NCBI GenBank assembly: GCA_963735065.1
Contig: CAVTJL010000004.1
Coordinates: 1,612,001 to 1,676,000 of the forward strand
Direction: 5' to 3'
Source: CAVTJL01 sp963735065
GTDB lineage: Bacteria; Pseudomonadota; Alphaproteobacteria; Geminicoccales; Geminicoccaceae
DNA: 64,000 nucleotides
Shown: one piece after another, positions 8,372-18,303 of the stretch
Layout of the letters: every line of letters begins with the position of its first letter
Numbering within the stretch: position 1 is the first letter of the stretch
Translations under genes and position numbers: made by a program
The notes under the pieces: model-generated
The model's database searches: none
Told to the model about the DNA's origin: nothing
Seen by the model: only the letters and a program-made list of their open reading frames with translations

Positions 8372-9481
8372 ATGTCAGACATCCGCTCCATCCTCTTTCT
8401 CCCCGGCGACGGCATCGGCCCCGAGGTGATGGAGGAGGTCCGCAGGGTCATCGGCTGGCTGCAGCGGCGCCAGATCGCCTTCGCGGTCGAGGAGGATCTG
8501 GTGGGCGGCGCCGCCTACGACGCGCACGGCACCCCCCTTACGGACGCCACGCTCGCCAAGGCACAAGACATCGGCACGGTGATGTTCGGCGCCGTGGGCG
8601 GCCCCAAATACGATTCGCTGCCCTTCGCGCAGAAGCCGGAGCGCGGGCTTCTGCGGCTCAGGAAGGAGCTGGGCCTTTTCGCCAATCTGCGCCCCGCCAT
8701 CGTCTTTCCGGCGCTGGCCGAGGCGTCGTCGCTCAAGCCCGAGCTCGTCCAGGGGCTCGACATCATGATCCTGCGCGAGCTCACCGGCGGGGTCTATTTC
8801 GGCGAGCCCCGTGGCATCGAGACCCTGCCCGACGGCCAGAAGCGCGGCGTCGACACCCAGGTCTACACGACCTCCGAGATCGAGCGCGTGGCGCGGGTGG
8901 GCTTCGAGCTCGCGCGCAAGCGGCGCGGCAAGGTGACCTCGGTCGAGAAGGCCAACGTGATGCAGACGGGCGTGCTGTGGCGCGAGACCGTCCAGGCGCT
9001 GCACGACGCCGACTATGCGGACGTCGAGCTCGAGCATCTCTATGCCGACAACTGCGCCATGCAGCTGGTCCGGCGACCGAAGCAGTTCGACGTCGTCGTC
9101 ACCGACAATCTCTTCGGCGACCTGCTCTCCGACTGTGCCGCGATGCTGACCGGCTCGCTGGGCATGCTGCCCTCGGCCTCGCTGGGAGCGCCGGACGCCA
9201 AGGGCCTGCGCAAGGCGATGTACGAGCCGGTGCACGGCTCGGCGCCGGACATCACCGGCCAGGGCCTCGCCAACCCCATCGCCTGCATCATGAGCTTCGC
9301 CATGCTGCTGCGCTATTCCTTCGACCTCGGCCAGGAGGCGGACCGGCTGGAGAAGGCCGTCGCCAGCGTGCTGGACGAGGGCTACCGCACCGCGGACATC
9401 ATGCAGCCGGGCATGACGAAGGTCTCGACCAGCGAGATGGGCAGCGCGGTGCTGAAGCAGCTGGACGCCAGCGCCGGCTGA
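8372..9481 (+). CDS. leuB: 3-isopropylmalate dehydrogenase
   Basis: NAD-dependent oxidative decarboxylation of 3-isopropylmalate to 2-oxoisocaproate, the third leucine-specific step. The 369-residue product starts MSDIRSILFLPGDGIGPEV. It shows the substrate-binding ELTGGVYFG, the metal-binding NLFGDLLSD, and NAD-site EPVHGSAPDI. I chose the ATG at 8372, preceded by TAGGAA; an upstream in-frame start would add 23 residues without family similarity. A strong hairpin follows the stop. Confidence 0.97.
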   Translation: MSDIRSILFLPGDGIGPEVMEEVRRVIGWLQRRQIAFAVEEDLVGGAAYDAHGTPLTDATLAKAQDIGTVMFGAVGGPKYDSLPFAQKPERGLLRLRKELGLFANLRPAIVFPALAEASSLKPELVQGLDIMILRELTGGVYFGEPRGIETLPDGQKRGVDTQVYTTSEIERVARVGFELARKRRGKVTSVEKANVMQTGVLWRETVQALHDADYADVELEHLYADNCAMQLVRRPKQFDVVVTDNLFGDLLSDCAAMLTGSLGMLPSASLGAPDAKGLRKAMYEPVHGSAPDITGQGLANPIACIMSFAMLLRYSFDLGQEADRLEKAVASVLDEGYRTADIMQPGMTKVSTSEMGSAVLKQLDASAG

Positions 9482-9487
9482 AGGGGC

Positions 9488-9511
9488 GGGCCGGCGCTGG
9501 GACGCCGGCCC
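9488..9511 (+). terminator. hairpin terminator candidate after leuB
   Basis: GGGCCGGCG (9488-9496) and CGCCGGCCC (9503-9511) form a perfect 9-bp stem with a 6-base loop, 7 bases after the leuB stop codon. No U-tract follows. The position at the end of the leu genes, facing a convergent permease gene, supports a terminator role. Confidence 0.5.
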
Positions 9512-9639
9512 GAGGTTGAGCTGGAAGGCGCCGCTGCTCAGCCCCGGTCCAGAATGCCGGCCTTAAAGGCAGCGCCAGTTCCCTGGCCGTGCAGGGCCGG
9601 TGCCATGGTCCGTGGCCGACCGGCCCCACACGGCCTCCT

Positions 9640-10992
9640 TCAGCCCTCCGATCCGTGGCTTGTCGCCGCCGCTTCCCTGCGCGCCTCTTCCACGCTGCCG
9701 AGGCCGTTGAAGAACATGTTGAGCAGGACCGCGGTGACCGATGCCAGGAGGATGCCGCTGTGCAGCAGCGGATCCAGGGCCTTGGGCAGTTGGGAGAAGA
9801 CCTTGCCGGCGACCAGGGGGATCATCCCCACGCCGATGCCGATGGCGACGATGTAGAGGTTGTGGCGGTAGGTCTGGAAGTCGACCGTCGCCAGGACCTT
9901 GATGCCGGTGGCGGCGACCATCCCGAACATGACGAGCCCGGCCCCGCCCAGGACGAAGGGCGGCACCGAGGCCACCACCGTCGCAAGCTTCGGCAGAAGC
10001 CCCAGCAGGATCATGATGACGCCGCCGGTGACGCAGACCCAGCGCGAGCGGACGCCGGTGATGCCCACGAGGCCGACGTTCTGGGAGAAGGAGGTGTAGG
10101 GGAAGGTGTTGAAGATCCCGCCGAGCAGGGTGCCGATGCCGTCGCCCCTGAGGCCGCGCGTCAGGTCCTCCTCGCTCAGGCGCTTGCCCGTGATGTTCGA
10201 GAGCGCGAGGAACATGCCCAGCGATTCGATCATGACCACGACCATGACGATGCACATGGTGATGATCGCCAGCGGGTCGAACCGGGGCAGGCCGAACTCG
10301 AAGGGGCGGATCAGGGCGACCCAGGGCGCATCCCCGACGCCGGTGAAGTCGGTGCGCCCGACGATCGCCGCCAGGGCAAAGCCGAAGACGATCCCGGTCA
10401 GGACCGCGATGTTGCCGAGGAAGCCTTGGACATACTTCGTGATCAGCAGGATCGAGAGCAGGACCAGAAGGCCGATCGAGAGAAAGATCGGGTTGCCGAA
10501 CTCGGGATTGCCGACGCCGCCGCCCAGCCAGTTGATCCCCACCCCCATCAGCGAGATGCCGATGACGGTGATGATCGTGCCGGTGACCACCGGCGGGAAC
10601 AGAGGCAGGAGCCTGCTGACGAACGGTGCAACCAGAATGCCGAAGATGCCGGCGGAGATCACGGCACCATAGATGCCGAGCAGGCCGACGGAGGGGTTCG
10701 TGCCCATCGCCAGCATCGGCCCCACCGAGGCGAAGGTGACCCCCATCATCACCGGCAGCCGAATACCGAACTTCCAGATCCCCAGCGACTGGACCAGGGT
10801 CGCGAGCCCGCAAGCGAACAGGTCGGCGTTGATGAGCAGCGAGATCTCGCCCTTAGTCAACTTGAGGGCGCCGCCAATGATCAAGGGCACCGCCACCGCG
10901 CCGGCGTACATGACCATTACATGCTGCAGGCCCAGAACGATCAGCCGTGGTAGTGGCAGCACCTCGTCGACGGGGTGGACCAATTCACGCAT
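9640..10992 (-). CDS. NCS2-family xanthine/uric acid permease
   Basis: Inner-membrane purine transporter of the nucleobase-cation symporter 2 family, 450 residues with about 12-14 hydrophobic segments. The family signature region reads FPYTSFSQNVGLVGITG; the QN-x-G core and the FPYTSFSQN context are typical of the xanthine/urate branch rather than the uracil branch. I chose the ATG at 10992 (GGAG upstream). The longer frame to 11148 adds a basic leader without similarity. It diverges from asd and seems a single-gene unit. No purine catabolic genes are nearby, so the exact purine substrate is open. Confidence 0.92.
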   Translation of the reverse strand: MRELVHPVDEVLPLPRLIVLGLQHVMVMYAGAVAVPLIIGGALKLTKGEISLLINADLFACGLATLVQSLGIWKFGIRLPVMMGVTFASVGPMLAMGTNPSVGLLGIYGAVISAGIFGILVAPFVSRLLPLFPPVVTGTIITVIGISLMGVGINWLGGGVGNPEFGNPIFLSIGLLVLLSILLITKYVQGFLGNIAVLTGIVFGFALAAIVGRTDFTGVGDAPWVALIRPFEFGLPRFDPLAIITMCIVMVVVMIESLGMFLALSNITGKRLSEEDLTRGLRGDGIGTLLGGIFNTFPYTSFSQNVGLVGITGVRSRWVCVTGGVIMILLGLLPKLATVVASVPPFVLGGAGLVMFGMVAATGIKVLATVDFQTYRHNLYIVAIGIGVGMIPLVAGKVFSQLPKALDPLLHSGILLASVTAVLLNMFFNGLGSVEEARREAAATSHGSEG

Positions 10993-11165
10993 CCCCCAGC
11001 TCCTTTTTGTGCGACTGAGGAGCATGGGAGCAAGTTTCGCGCCAGCCGCCCGCCACGGCCCATCGAGGCAGGCGGCTTCGAGGTTCACGCGGGCACGCGC
11101 CTCGTGTATCAAGGCGCCCCGCGTGTCGGCAGCCTGCCGGCATCGCAATCCAGAAGAGACGTGTC

Positions 11166-12182
11166 ATGGGTTACCGTGTGGCCGTCGTCGGCGCGACGGG
11201 CGCCGTCGGCAACGAGATGCTCCAGATCCTCCACGAGCGACGCTTTCCCGTCGACGAGGTGGTGGCGCTGGCCTCCGAGCGCTCGATGGGCAAAGAGGTG
11301 TCCTTCGGCGACGACGAGCGTCTGATCGTCAAGGATCTCGACCGCTTCGACTTCGAGGGCTTCGACATCGGGCTGTTCTCGCCGGGCGCCAAGATCTCGG
11401 CGGTCCATGCGCCACGCGCCGCCAAAGCCGGCTGCGTCGTGATCGACAACACCTCCCAGTTCCGCATGGAGCCCGACGTCCCGCTCGTCGTGCCCGAGGT
11501 GAACCGCGAGGCGCTCGAGGGCTTCCGCACGCGCAACATCATCGCCAACCCCAACTGCTCGACCATCCAGATGGTGGTGGCGCTCAAGCCCCTGCACGAC
11601 ATCGCCCGCATCAAGCGTGTCGTGGTCTCGACCTACCAGTCGGTCTCCGGCGCCGGCAAGGAGGCGATGGACGAGCTCTTCGAGCACACCAAGGCGATCT
11701 ACATGAACGATCGCAAGGAGCCGTCCGTCTTCCAGCGCACCATCGCCTTCAACGTGATCCCGCAGATCGACGTGTTCCTCGAGGACGGCTCGTCCAAGGA
11801 GGAATGGAAGATGGCGGTCGAGACCAAGAAGATCCTGGACCCGATGATCGAGGTCACGGCCACCTGCGTGCGGGTCCCCGTCTTCGTCGGCCACGCCGAG
11901 GCGGTGAACATCGAGTTCGAGGAGCCGATCTCGGTCGAGCAGGCGCGGGAGGCGCTGGCCGAGGCCGAGGGCATCATGCTGATCGACGATCCGGAGCGCG
12001 GCGAGTACGTGACGCCGGTCGACTGCGTGGGCGAGTTCGGCGTCTTCGTCTCGCGGCTACGCGAGGACAGCACGGTTCCCTACGGGCTCAACATGTGGGT
12101 CGTGTCGGACAATCTCCGCAAAGGCGCCGCGCTCAACGCGGTGCAGATCGCGGAGACGCTGGTCGAGGACGGCCTGATCTGA
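11166..12182 (+). CDS. asd: aspartate-semialdehyde dehydrogenase
   Basis: NADPH-dependent reduction of aspartyl phosphate to aspartate semialdehyde, the branch point to lysine, threonine and methionine. The 338-residue protein has the nucleotide-binding VVGATGAVGNEML at the N-terminus and the catalytic cysteine in NPNCSTIQM. The catalytic His probably lies in RVPVFVGHAEAVN. The product feeds the dapD/dapE genes found at 27-29 kb. It converges on the SDR gene with an 18-base gap. Confidence 0.97.
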   Translation: MGYRVAVVGATGAVGNEMLQILHERRFPVDEVVALASERSMGKEVSFGDDERLIVKDLDRFDFEGFDIGLFSPGAKISAVHAPRAAKAGCVVIDNTSQFRMEPDVPLVVPEVNREALEGFRTRNIIANPNCSTIQMVVALKPLHDIARIKRVVVSTYQSVSGAGKEAMDELFEHTKAIYMNDRKEPSVFQRTIAFNVIPQIDVFLEDGSSKEEWKMAVETKKILDPMIEVTATCVRVPVFVGHAEAVNIEFEEPISVEQAREALAEAEGIMLIDDPERGEYVTPVDCVGEFGVFVSRLREDSTVPYGLNMWVVSDNLRKGAALNAVQIAETLVEDGLI

Positions 12183-12200
12183 CCTCGACGCCCGGGACGC

Positions 12201-12905
12201 CTAGGCGAGCTTCACGAGCTCGCCGTGGCGCTCCGACTCGGGTCGCAGCAGATCGAGAATTGCAGGCGCACGCACCGCCGGATCGGGGTGCGTGCCAGCC
12301 TCCTCGCCCGGGAAGGCGCGCCGGCGCAGCCGGGTCGCCATCGGCCCCGGGTCGACGAGGTTGATGCGCATCGAGGTCCGCTCGGTCTCGCCGGCCCAAC
12401 AGGTGACGAGCGCCTCGAGCGCGGCCTTGCTCGCCGCGTAGGGGCCCCAATAGGCGGTGCGCGCCCGCGCCGCCTCGCAGGTCATCGCCACGACGCGGCC
12501 GGCCGGCGCCATGCGCAGCAACGGATCGAGCGTGCGGATGAGCCGATGCGTGGCCAAGAGGTTCACGGTGACCGTGTCGGCCAGCACGTCGGGCTTGAGG
12601 TGCGAGACGGGGGTCAGCAGGCCGAGCTCGGCGTGGGCCAGCACCAGGCCGTCGAGCCGGCCGTAGCGCTCGAAGAGCGCTGCCCCCAGCTTGTCGACGA
12701 GCTCGCCCTCGCGCAGGTCGACAGCGACCAGCGTCGCCCCCGGCCCGCCCGCGGCACGCACCTGATCGTCGATCTCCTCGAGGGCACCGCGTGTCTTGGC
12801 GACCATCACGAGCTGCGCGCCCTCGCGGGCACAGGCGACGGCCACGGCAGCACCCAGCCCGCGCGAAGCACCCGTGACGAGAACGATGCGACCATCCATC
12901 GCCAT
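12201..12905 (-). CDS. short-chain dehydrogenase/reductase (YciK-like)
   Basis: Rossmann-fold oxidoreductase of 234 residues. The cofactor motif TGASRGLG is at about 11-18, the structural Asn is in TVNLLATHRL, and the catalytic pair is in YAASK. The serine that usually precedes the catalytic Tyr by about 13 residues is not obvious (the strand reads VVAMTCEAA). It lies directly after purF on the same strand, an arrangement seen in related alphaproteobacteria, and is probably the last gene of radA-cvpA-purF-SDR. The substrate is unknown. Confidence 0.88.
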   Translation of the reverse strand: MAMDGRIVLVTGASRGLGAAVAVACAREGAQLVMVAKTRGALEEIDDQVRAAGGPGATLVAVDLREGELVDKLGAALFERYGRLDGLVLAHAELGLLTPVSHLKPDVLADTVTVNLLATHRLIRTLDPLLRMAPAGRVVAMTCEAARARTAYWGPYAASKAALEALVTCWAGETERTSMRINLVDPGPMATRLRRRAFPGEEAGTHPDPAVRAPAILDLLRPESERHGELVKLA

Positions 12906-12908
12906 CGC

Positions 12909-14385
12909 TCAGACACCCTCGACCAGGAATGAGAGCTGGTCGTCGCGGTCGGCCGTCTCGGCATCGACGAGGCGCGTGGGATAGGCGCCCGTGAAGCAGG
13001 CATCGCAGAACTGGGGCGCATCCGGCCGCCTGCCCGCCTCCCCGACGGCGCGGTAGAGGCCGTCGATCGAGACGAAGGCCAAGCTGTCGACCCCGATGAT
13101 GCGCGCCATCTCCTCGAGGCTGTGGCGGGCTGCGATGAGCTTCGAGCGCTCGGGCGTGTCGACGCCGTAAAAGCAGCTGTGGGTCGTGGGCGGGCTCGCG
13201 ATCCGCATGTGGACCTCCTTGGCCCCGGCCTGGCGCACCATCGCGACGATCTTGGTCGAGGTGGTGCCGCGCACGATGCTGTCGTCGACCAGGACGATGC
13301 GCTTGCCCTCGAGCATCGCCCGGTTGGCGTTGTGCTTGAGCCTCACGCCCAGGTGACGGATCTGATCGGAGGGCTCGATGAAGGTGCGCCCGACATAGTG
13401 GTTGCGGATGATGCCGAGCTCGAAGGGCAGGCCCGAACTCGTGGGCGAAGCCGATCGCGGCCGGAACGCCGCTGTCGGGCACCGGCACGACAAGGTCGGC
13501 CTCGGCCGGTGCCTCGCGGGCGAGCTCGGCGCCGATGCGCTTGCGGATCGCATAGACGCCCCTGCCCTCGACGCTGCTGTCCGGCCGGGCGAAGTAGACA
13601 TACTCGAACACGCAGAAGCGCCGCGGGGCGGGCGCGAAAGGATGAAGGCTGCGCACCCCTCCCCGATCGACGACCACGACCTCGCCCGGCTCGACGTCCC
13701 GGACGAAGGCGGCACCGATCATGTCGAGGGCGCAGGTCTCCGAGGTGAGGATGATGGCACCGTCGAGCTCGCCCAGGACCAGCGGCCTGACGCCCAGGGG
13801 GTCGCGCACGCCGATGATGCCGTCGTCGAAGAGGGCCACGAGCGACCAGGCCCCCTCGACCACCTCGAGCGCCTCGACGAGGCGGGCGACGATGGACTGC
13901 TTCCGCGAGCGGGCGATCAGATGGATGATGACCTCGGTGTCGGTCGTCGACTGGAAGATGCAGCCCTCGTCGACCAGCCGGCGCTTGAGCATGTGCGCGT
14001 TGGTGAGGTTGCCGTTGTGCCCGAGCGCGAGGCCGCCGAAGGCGAAGTCCGCGAAGAGCGGCTGCACGTTGCGGAGACCCGATCCACCCGTCGTGGCGTA
14101 CCGGGTATGGCCGATGGCGGTATGGCCCGGCAGCTCGCGGATGACCGCCTGGCGCGAGAAGTTGTCGCCGATGAGGCCCGAGGCCCGGTGGCTGTTGAAC
14201 TGGCGCCCGTCGAAGGTGACGATGCCGGCCGCCTCCTGGCCCCTGTGCTGCAGCGCGTGCAGGCCCAGGGCGGTGAGCGCCGCCGCCTCGGCGTTGCGGT
14301 GGATCGCGAAGATCCCGCACTCCTCCTTGGGCTTGTCGTCGTCCTCGGGGGCGATGCCCTCGGCGTCGGACAGGTCATCCCACAT
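12909..14385 (-). pseudogene. purF: amidophosphoribosyltransferase PurF, frameshifted as sequenced
   Basis: First committed step of purine synthesis: glutamine plus PRPP to phosphoribosylamine. The N-terminal glutaminase domain has its Cys in KEECGIFAIH and the HALQHRGQEAAG segment. The phosphoribosyl domain has RIVLVDDSIVRGTTS, the PRPP loop. The reading frame breaks in the middle: one frame covers the N-terminus to IGFAHE, and the next begins at SGLPFELGIIRNHYVGR. Removing one of the two A bases at 13436-13437 (+ strand) restores an uninterrupted family-like sequence of about 490 residues. purF is normally essential for growth without purines, so a sequencing or assembly error is likelier than true loss. 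Start at 14385 chosen for its GGAGAG; an ATG at 14412 overlaps the cvpA stop. Confidence 0.92.
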
Positions 14386-14408
14386 CGGTGCTCTCCGCAT
14401 CCCCGGGC

Positions 14409-15053
14409 TCATTTCTGCTTCGAGAGAAGCTGGTCGAGCTTCTGACGGAGCGCCCCCGTATAGCCCTGCTCGCCGGTCGCCCCCGTGGTGCCGTCGGCCG
14501 GCTGGCCACGCATCTGGCGCGCCCGCTCGACCGCGGCGTCCGCCGTGGCCCTGCCGTCCGCCGCAAGGTCGGCGGGCAGGAGCCTGGCCAGGACATCCGC
14601 ACCCTGCTCGATCTGCGGCCGCAGATAGGCATGCTGGATCCAGTCCGGCTGGCGGTCGGGCTTGATGACGAGGCCCACGACGAGCCAAGCCGCCGCGACC
14701 AGCACGACGCCGCGCACGATCCCGAAGAGAAGGCCCAGGATGCGGTCGAGGAAGCCCATGCTCGAGTCCTCGACGCCACGCGTGATCATCCCCGCCACCA
14801 GCTTGAAGACGATGAGCGGGACCAGAAACACGACGCCGGCCGTGACGAGGTCGGCCGCGAGGTCGTTGTGCACCGCCTGCAGCACCATGGGCCTGAGCGG
14901 CGTGAAGGCGAAATAGGCGACGGCACCGGCGCCGAGCCAGCACACCAGCGTCAGGACCTCGCGCACGAAGCCGCGGCTGAGGGCCAAAAGGGCCGAGATC
15001 AGCACGATGGCGATCACGATCAGATCGAGGAGGGTGAAGGGCAAGGTGCTCAT
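14409..15053 (-). CDS. cvpA: CvpA family membrane protein
   Basis: Inner-membrane protein of 214 residues, the colicin V production protein family. The N-terminus TLLDLIVIAIVLISALLAL and the following LSRGFVREVLTL loop are characteristic. About four hydrophobic segments occupy the first 130 residues, followed by a soluble tail rich in Gln and Ala. It sits between radA and purF, a context conserved in alphaproteobacteria. The start overlaps the radA stop (ATGA at 15050-15053). The molecular function is unclear; links to purine synthesis are mostly by neighbourhood. Confidence 0.93.
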   Translation of the reverse strand: MSTLPFTLLDLIVIAIVLISALLALSRGFVREVLTLVCWLGAGAVAYFAFTPLRPMVLQAVHNDLAADLVTAGVVFLVPLIVFKLVAGMITRGVEDSSMGFLDRILGLLFGIVRGVVLVAAAWLVVGLVIKPDRQPDWIQHAYLRPQIEQGADVLARLLPADLAADGRATADAAVERARQMRGQPADGTTGATGEQGYTGALRQKLDQLLSKQK

Positions 15054-16435
15054 TCGGGCGCTCGGCCTGCGGCGGTGGGGTCCAGGGTCTCGACCAGCTC
15101 GACGAGGCGCCTCAGCTCGACGATCTCGAGACCCGGCTGCTCGCTTTCGGGACGGCGAGGCACGACGGCCCGGCGAAACCCGAGCTTCGAGGCCTCCTTG
15201 AGGCGCGCGACGGCGTGGCCGATGGCACGAATCTCTCCTGCGAGGCCCACCTCGCCGAAGAAGACCGTCTCCTCCGGCAGCGGAGCCAAGAAGAGCGACG
15301 AGACGATGGCCGCTGCCACCGCGAGGTCGGCTCCCGGCTCCTGGATGCGCAGGCCGCCGGCGACGTTGAGGTAGACGTCGCGAGGGCCCACCACAAGGCC
15401 ACAACGCGACTCGAGCACGGCCAGCAGCATGGCGAGCCTGTTGCCGTCCCAGCCCACGACCGCGCGACGCGGCGTGGCGAGCGTGCTGGGCGAGACCAGG
15501 GCCTGGATCTCGACCAGCACCGGCCTCGTGCCCTCCATGCCGGCGAAGACCGCCGTGCCGGCGACCCCGGCCTCGCGCCCGGCCAGGAACAATGCCGAGG
15601 GGTCGGCCACGGGCACCAGCCCCTGCTCCTGCATCTCGAACACGCCGATCTCGCCGCTCGGGCCGAAGCGGTTCTTGACGGTCCGCAGCAGCCGGAACTG
15701 GTGGCTGCGCTCGCCCTCGAAGTAGAGCACGGCGTCGACCATGTGCTCGAGCACGCGCGGCCCGGCGATCTGGCCGTCCTTGGTGACATGGCCGATGAGA
15801 AGCACGCTCGTCTTCCGCTTCTTGGCGAAGCGGATCAGCTCATGGGCCGCGGCGCGCAGCTGGCTCACCGTGCCGGGTGCAGCTTCCAGCGCCTCGACCC
15901 ACATGGTCTGGATGGAATCGATGACCAGGAGGTCGGGTGCCGCCGGCCCGTCGAGCGTGCTCAGGATCTCGGCCACCGAGGTCGAGGCGGCGAGGCGGAC
16001 GGCGGCCCCGGAGAGGCCCAGCCGTTCCGCCCTGAGGCGGATCTGCTCGACCAATTCCTCGCCGCTGACATAGGCGACGGCCCGGCCGGTGGCGGCGAGC
16101 GCCGCCGCCGCCTGAAGGGTCACCGTCGACTTGCCGATCCCGGGATCGCCGCCAAGCAGCAGGGCCGAGCCCGGCACGAGGCCGCCGCCGAGCACGCGGT
16201 CGATCTCGGCAATGCCGATCGGGATGCGCTCGAGCGGTCGGTCGGCTCCGGCCAGCCCGACGAGCTCCAGGCCACCGGACCGGCGGGCGGCGATCCGCGT
16301 GACCTTCGAGGGTCCGGCCTGGGCCGCCTCCTCGGTGATGCTGTTCCAGGAGCCGCAGGCGTCACAGCGACCCGACCAGCGCGGCTGGACCGCGCCACAG
16401 GACTGGCAGACGAAAAGTCGTTGGGACCGCGCCAT
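15050..16435 (-). CDS. radA: DNA repair protein RadA
   Basis: RecA-like ATPase that promotes branch migration during recombinational repair. Starting at MARSQRLFVC, it has a four-cysteine zinc finger (CQSCG and CDACG), a Walker A GGDPGIGKST, the RadA-specific KNRFG motif, and a C-terminal Lon-protease-like domain (LNVAGGLRIQEPGADLA). It is about 461 residues. A start 8 codons upstream is possible. It heads the radA-cvpA-purF-SDR run. Confidence 0.95.
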   Translation of the reverse strand: MARSQRLFVCQSCGAVQPRWSGRCDACGSWNSITEEAAQAGPSKVTRIAARRSGGLELVGLAGADRPLERIPIGIAEIDRVLGGGLVPGSALLLGGDPGIGKSTVTLQAAAALAATGRAVAYVSGEELVEQIRLRAERLGLSGAAVRLAASTSVAEILSTLDGPAAPDLLVIDSIQTMWVEALEAAPGTVSQLRAAAHELIRFAKKRKTSVLLIGHVTKDGQIAGPRVLEHMVDAVLYFEGERSHQFRLLRTVKNRFGPSGEIGVFEMQEQGLVPVADPSALFLAGREAGVAGTAVFAGMEGTRPVLVEIQALVSPSTLATPRRAVVGWDGNRLAMLLAVLESRCGLVVGPRDVYLNVAGGLRIQEPGADLAVAAAIVSSLFLAPLPEETVFFGEVGLAGEIRAIGHAVARLKEASKLGFRRAVVPRRPESEQPGLEIVELRRLVELVETLDPTAAGRAPE

Positions 16436-16537
16436 CCGTTGCCGCTCTACCGCCTGCATCCTACGCGCCCCGGCCGCGCGAGGCCAGGGACGCGCGCGGC
16501 GGCGGCCAAGTGTGGCGGCGCGCGCCGCCGCCGGCGG

Positions 16538-17320
16538 CTAGGCCGTGGCGGACTGGGCAATCTTGATCGGCCCTTCGGCCCTGCCGTGGATGAACTGCTC
16601 GACGTAGGGGTTGCCCGAGCGATCGATCTCGCCGACCGGGCCCTCCCAGATGATCCGCCCGTCATAGAGCATCGCGACGCGATCCGCGATCTTGCGGACG
16701 CTGGCCATGTCGTGGGTGATCGAGAGCGCGGTGGCGCCCAGCTGGCTGACGCAGCGGCGGACGAGATCGTTGATGACGTCCGCGGTGATCGGATCGAGGC
16801 CCGTCGTGGGCTCGTCGAAGAAGATGATCTCGGGCTCGGTCGCGATGGCGCGGGCGAGGCCGACGCGCTTTTGCATGCCGCCCGAAAGCTCCGCCGGATA
16901 AAGATCGGCCGATTCCGGTGGCAGGCCCACCTGCCGGAGCGTCTCGATGGCCTTCTCGCGCGCCTGCCCGCGCCCCATCTGCCGCTTCGCGAGAATGCCG
17001 AAGGCCACGTTCTCCCAGACCGGCAGGCTGTCGAAGAGCGCTGCCCCCTGGAAGAGCATGCCGACCTTCGAGCGCACCCGGTCGAGGACCTCGCGGCCGG
17101 CGCCCACGACCTCGTCACCGTCGATCGTGATCGACCCGCGATCGCCCTTCACGATGCCGAGGACGCACTTGATCAGCACCGACTTCCCGGTGCCCGACCC
17201 GCCGATGACGACGAGCGACTGGCCGCGCGGCACGTCGAGGTCGAGATCTCGCAGGACATGCTTCGGGCCGAAGCTCTTCTGCAGGCCGCGGATGCGGATC
17301 TTGATGTCGGGCTCGGTCAT
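16538..17320 (-). CDS. mlaF: ABC transporter ATP-binding protein MlaF
   Basis: ATPase of the Mla phospholipid transport complex, which moves lipids between inner and outer membranes. The 260-residue protein shows Walker A GGSGTGKSVL, the signature LSGGMQKRVGLARAI, Walker B EIIFFDEPTTGLDP and the switch His in SITHD. Its ATG overlaps the stop of mlaE by ATGA, so the two are coupled. The substrate-binding mlaD and other mla genes are not in the window. Confidence 0.93.
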   Translation of the reverse strand: MTEPDIKIRIRGLQKSFGPKHVLRDLDLDVPRGQSLVVIGGSGTGKSVLIKCVLGIVKGDRGSITIDGDEVVGAGREVLDRVRSKVGMLFQGAALFDSLPVWENVAFGILAKRQMGRGQAREKAIETLRQVGLPPESADLYPAELSGGMQKRVGLARAIATEPEIIFFDEPTTGLDPITADVINDLVRRCVSQLGATALSITHDMASVRKIADRVAMLYDGRIIWEGPVGEIDRSGNPYVEQFIHGRAEGPIKIAQSATA

Positions 17321-18090
17321 CGGCTGAAGAACAGCTCGGTGACGATGTAGTCCGCCGTCAGGATCAGGATCGAGGCGGTCACGACCGCGCGGGTCGTGGC
17401 GGCACCCACGCCCTGGGCACCGCCCTTCGAGTTGTAGCCCTGGAAGCAGCCCATCAGCGAGATGATGAAGCCGAACACCGCCGCCTTCACGAGGCCCGAC
17501 ACGACGTCGCCGCTCTGCAGGTACTGGAAGGTGTCCGAGACGTAGCCGATCGGGCCGAAGCCGAGCTTGTAGACGCTGACCAGGAAGCCGCCCAGCACGC
17601 CGATGACGTCGGCCACCAGCACCAGCACAGGCAGCATGACCGTCCCGGCGAGGAGGCGCGGGAAGACGAGATAGCGCATCGGGTCGGTCGAGAGGGTCGT
17701 CAGCGCGTCGATCTGCTCGGTGACGCGCATCGTCCCCAGCTCGGCCGCCATCGCGGCGCCGACCCGCCCGGCCACCATGAGGCCGGCCAGAACCGGCCCG
17801 AGCTCCCGGGTCATGGAGAGCACGACAATGGTGGGAACGGCGCTCGACGCCTCGAAGCGCGAGAAGCCGGTGTAGCTCTGCAGGGCCAGCACCATGCCGG
17901 TGAAGATGGCCGTGAGGCCGACCACCGGCAGCGAGTAGTAGCCGATCTCCAGCATCTGCCGCCCGAGCTGGCGCAGGTAGATCGGCCCGCGCAGGCCCGA
18001 GACGACCGCCTGCACGGCGAACATCGTGAGCGAGCCTACGACGTCAAAGGCGCCGAGCGTGCCGCGCCCGACCGCTGCCACCGGATTCAT
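17317..18090 (-). CDS. mlaE: ABC transporter permease MlaE
   Basis: Inner-membrane permease of the Mla lipid transporter, 257 residues with about five hydrophobic segments. The MlaE-family signatures are visible: LTAIFTGMVLALQ, VLAGLMVAGRVGAAMAAELGTM, and the C-terminal GAQGVGAATTRAVV. I chose the ATG at 18090; the longer frame adds a 62-residue leader with no similarity. It is followed by mlaF with a 4-base overlap. About 213 bases without a gene separate it from dnaB. Confidence 0.93.
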   Translation of the reverse strand: MNPVAAVGRGTLGAFDVVGSLTMFAVQAVVSGLRGPIYLRQLGRQMLEIGYYSLPVVGLTAIFTGMVLALQSYTGFSRFEASSAVPTIVVLSMTRELGPVLAGLMVAGRVGAAMAAELGTMRVTEQIDALTTLSTDPMRYLVFPRLLAGTVMLPVLVLVADVIGVLGGFLVSVYKLGFGPIGYVSDTFQYLQSGDVVSGLVKAAVFGFIISLMGCFQGYNSKGGAQGVGAATTRAVVTASILILTADYIVTELFFSR

Positions 18091-18303
18091 GCGACACCCA
18101 TGACGGTATCGCAGCGGGGCCTGCCGTGCCGTGGCACCGCACCATCGAGCCTGCTCAGATCCATGCCCTCTTGCCCAACCCGGTCCCGGGTGAATGGCGC
18201 CGTAGCCGACGGGCCCGACCCCGTCAATGTCGGGTCGCTCACGCGCAAGCCGACCCCCGGCGACGACCGGTCGCACGGAGGCGCTACCGCCAAGTGCGAG
18301 AAG

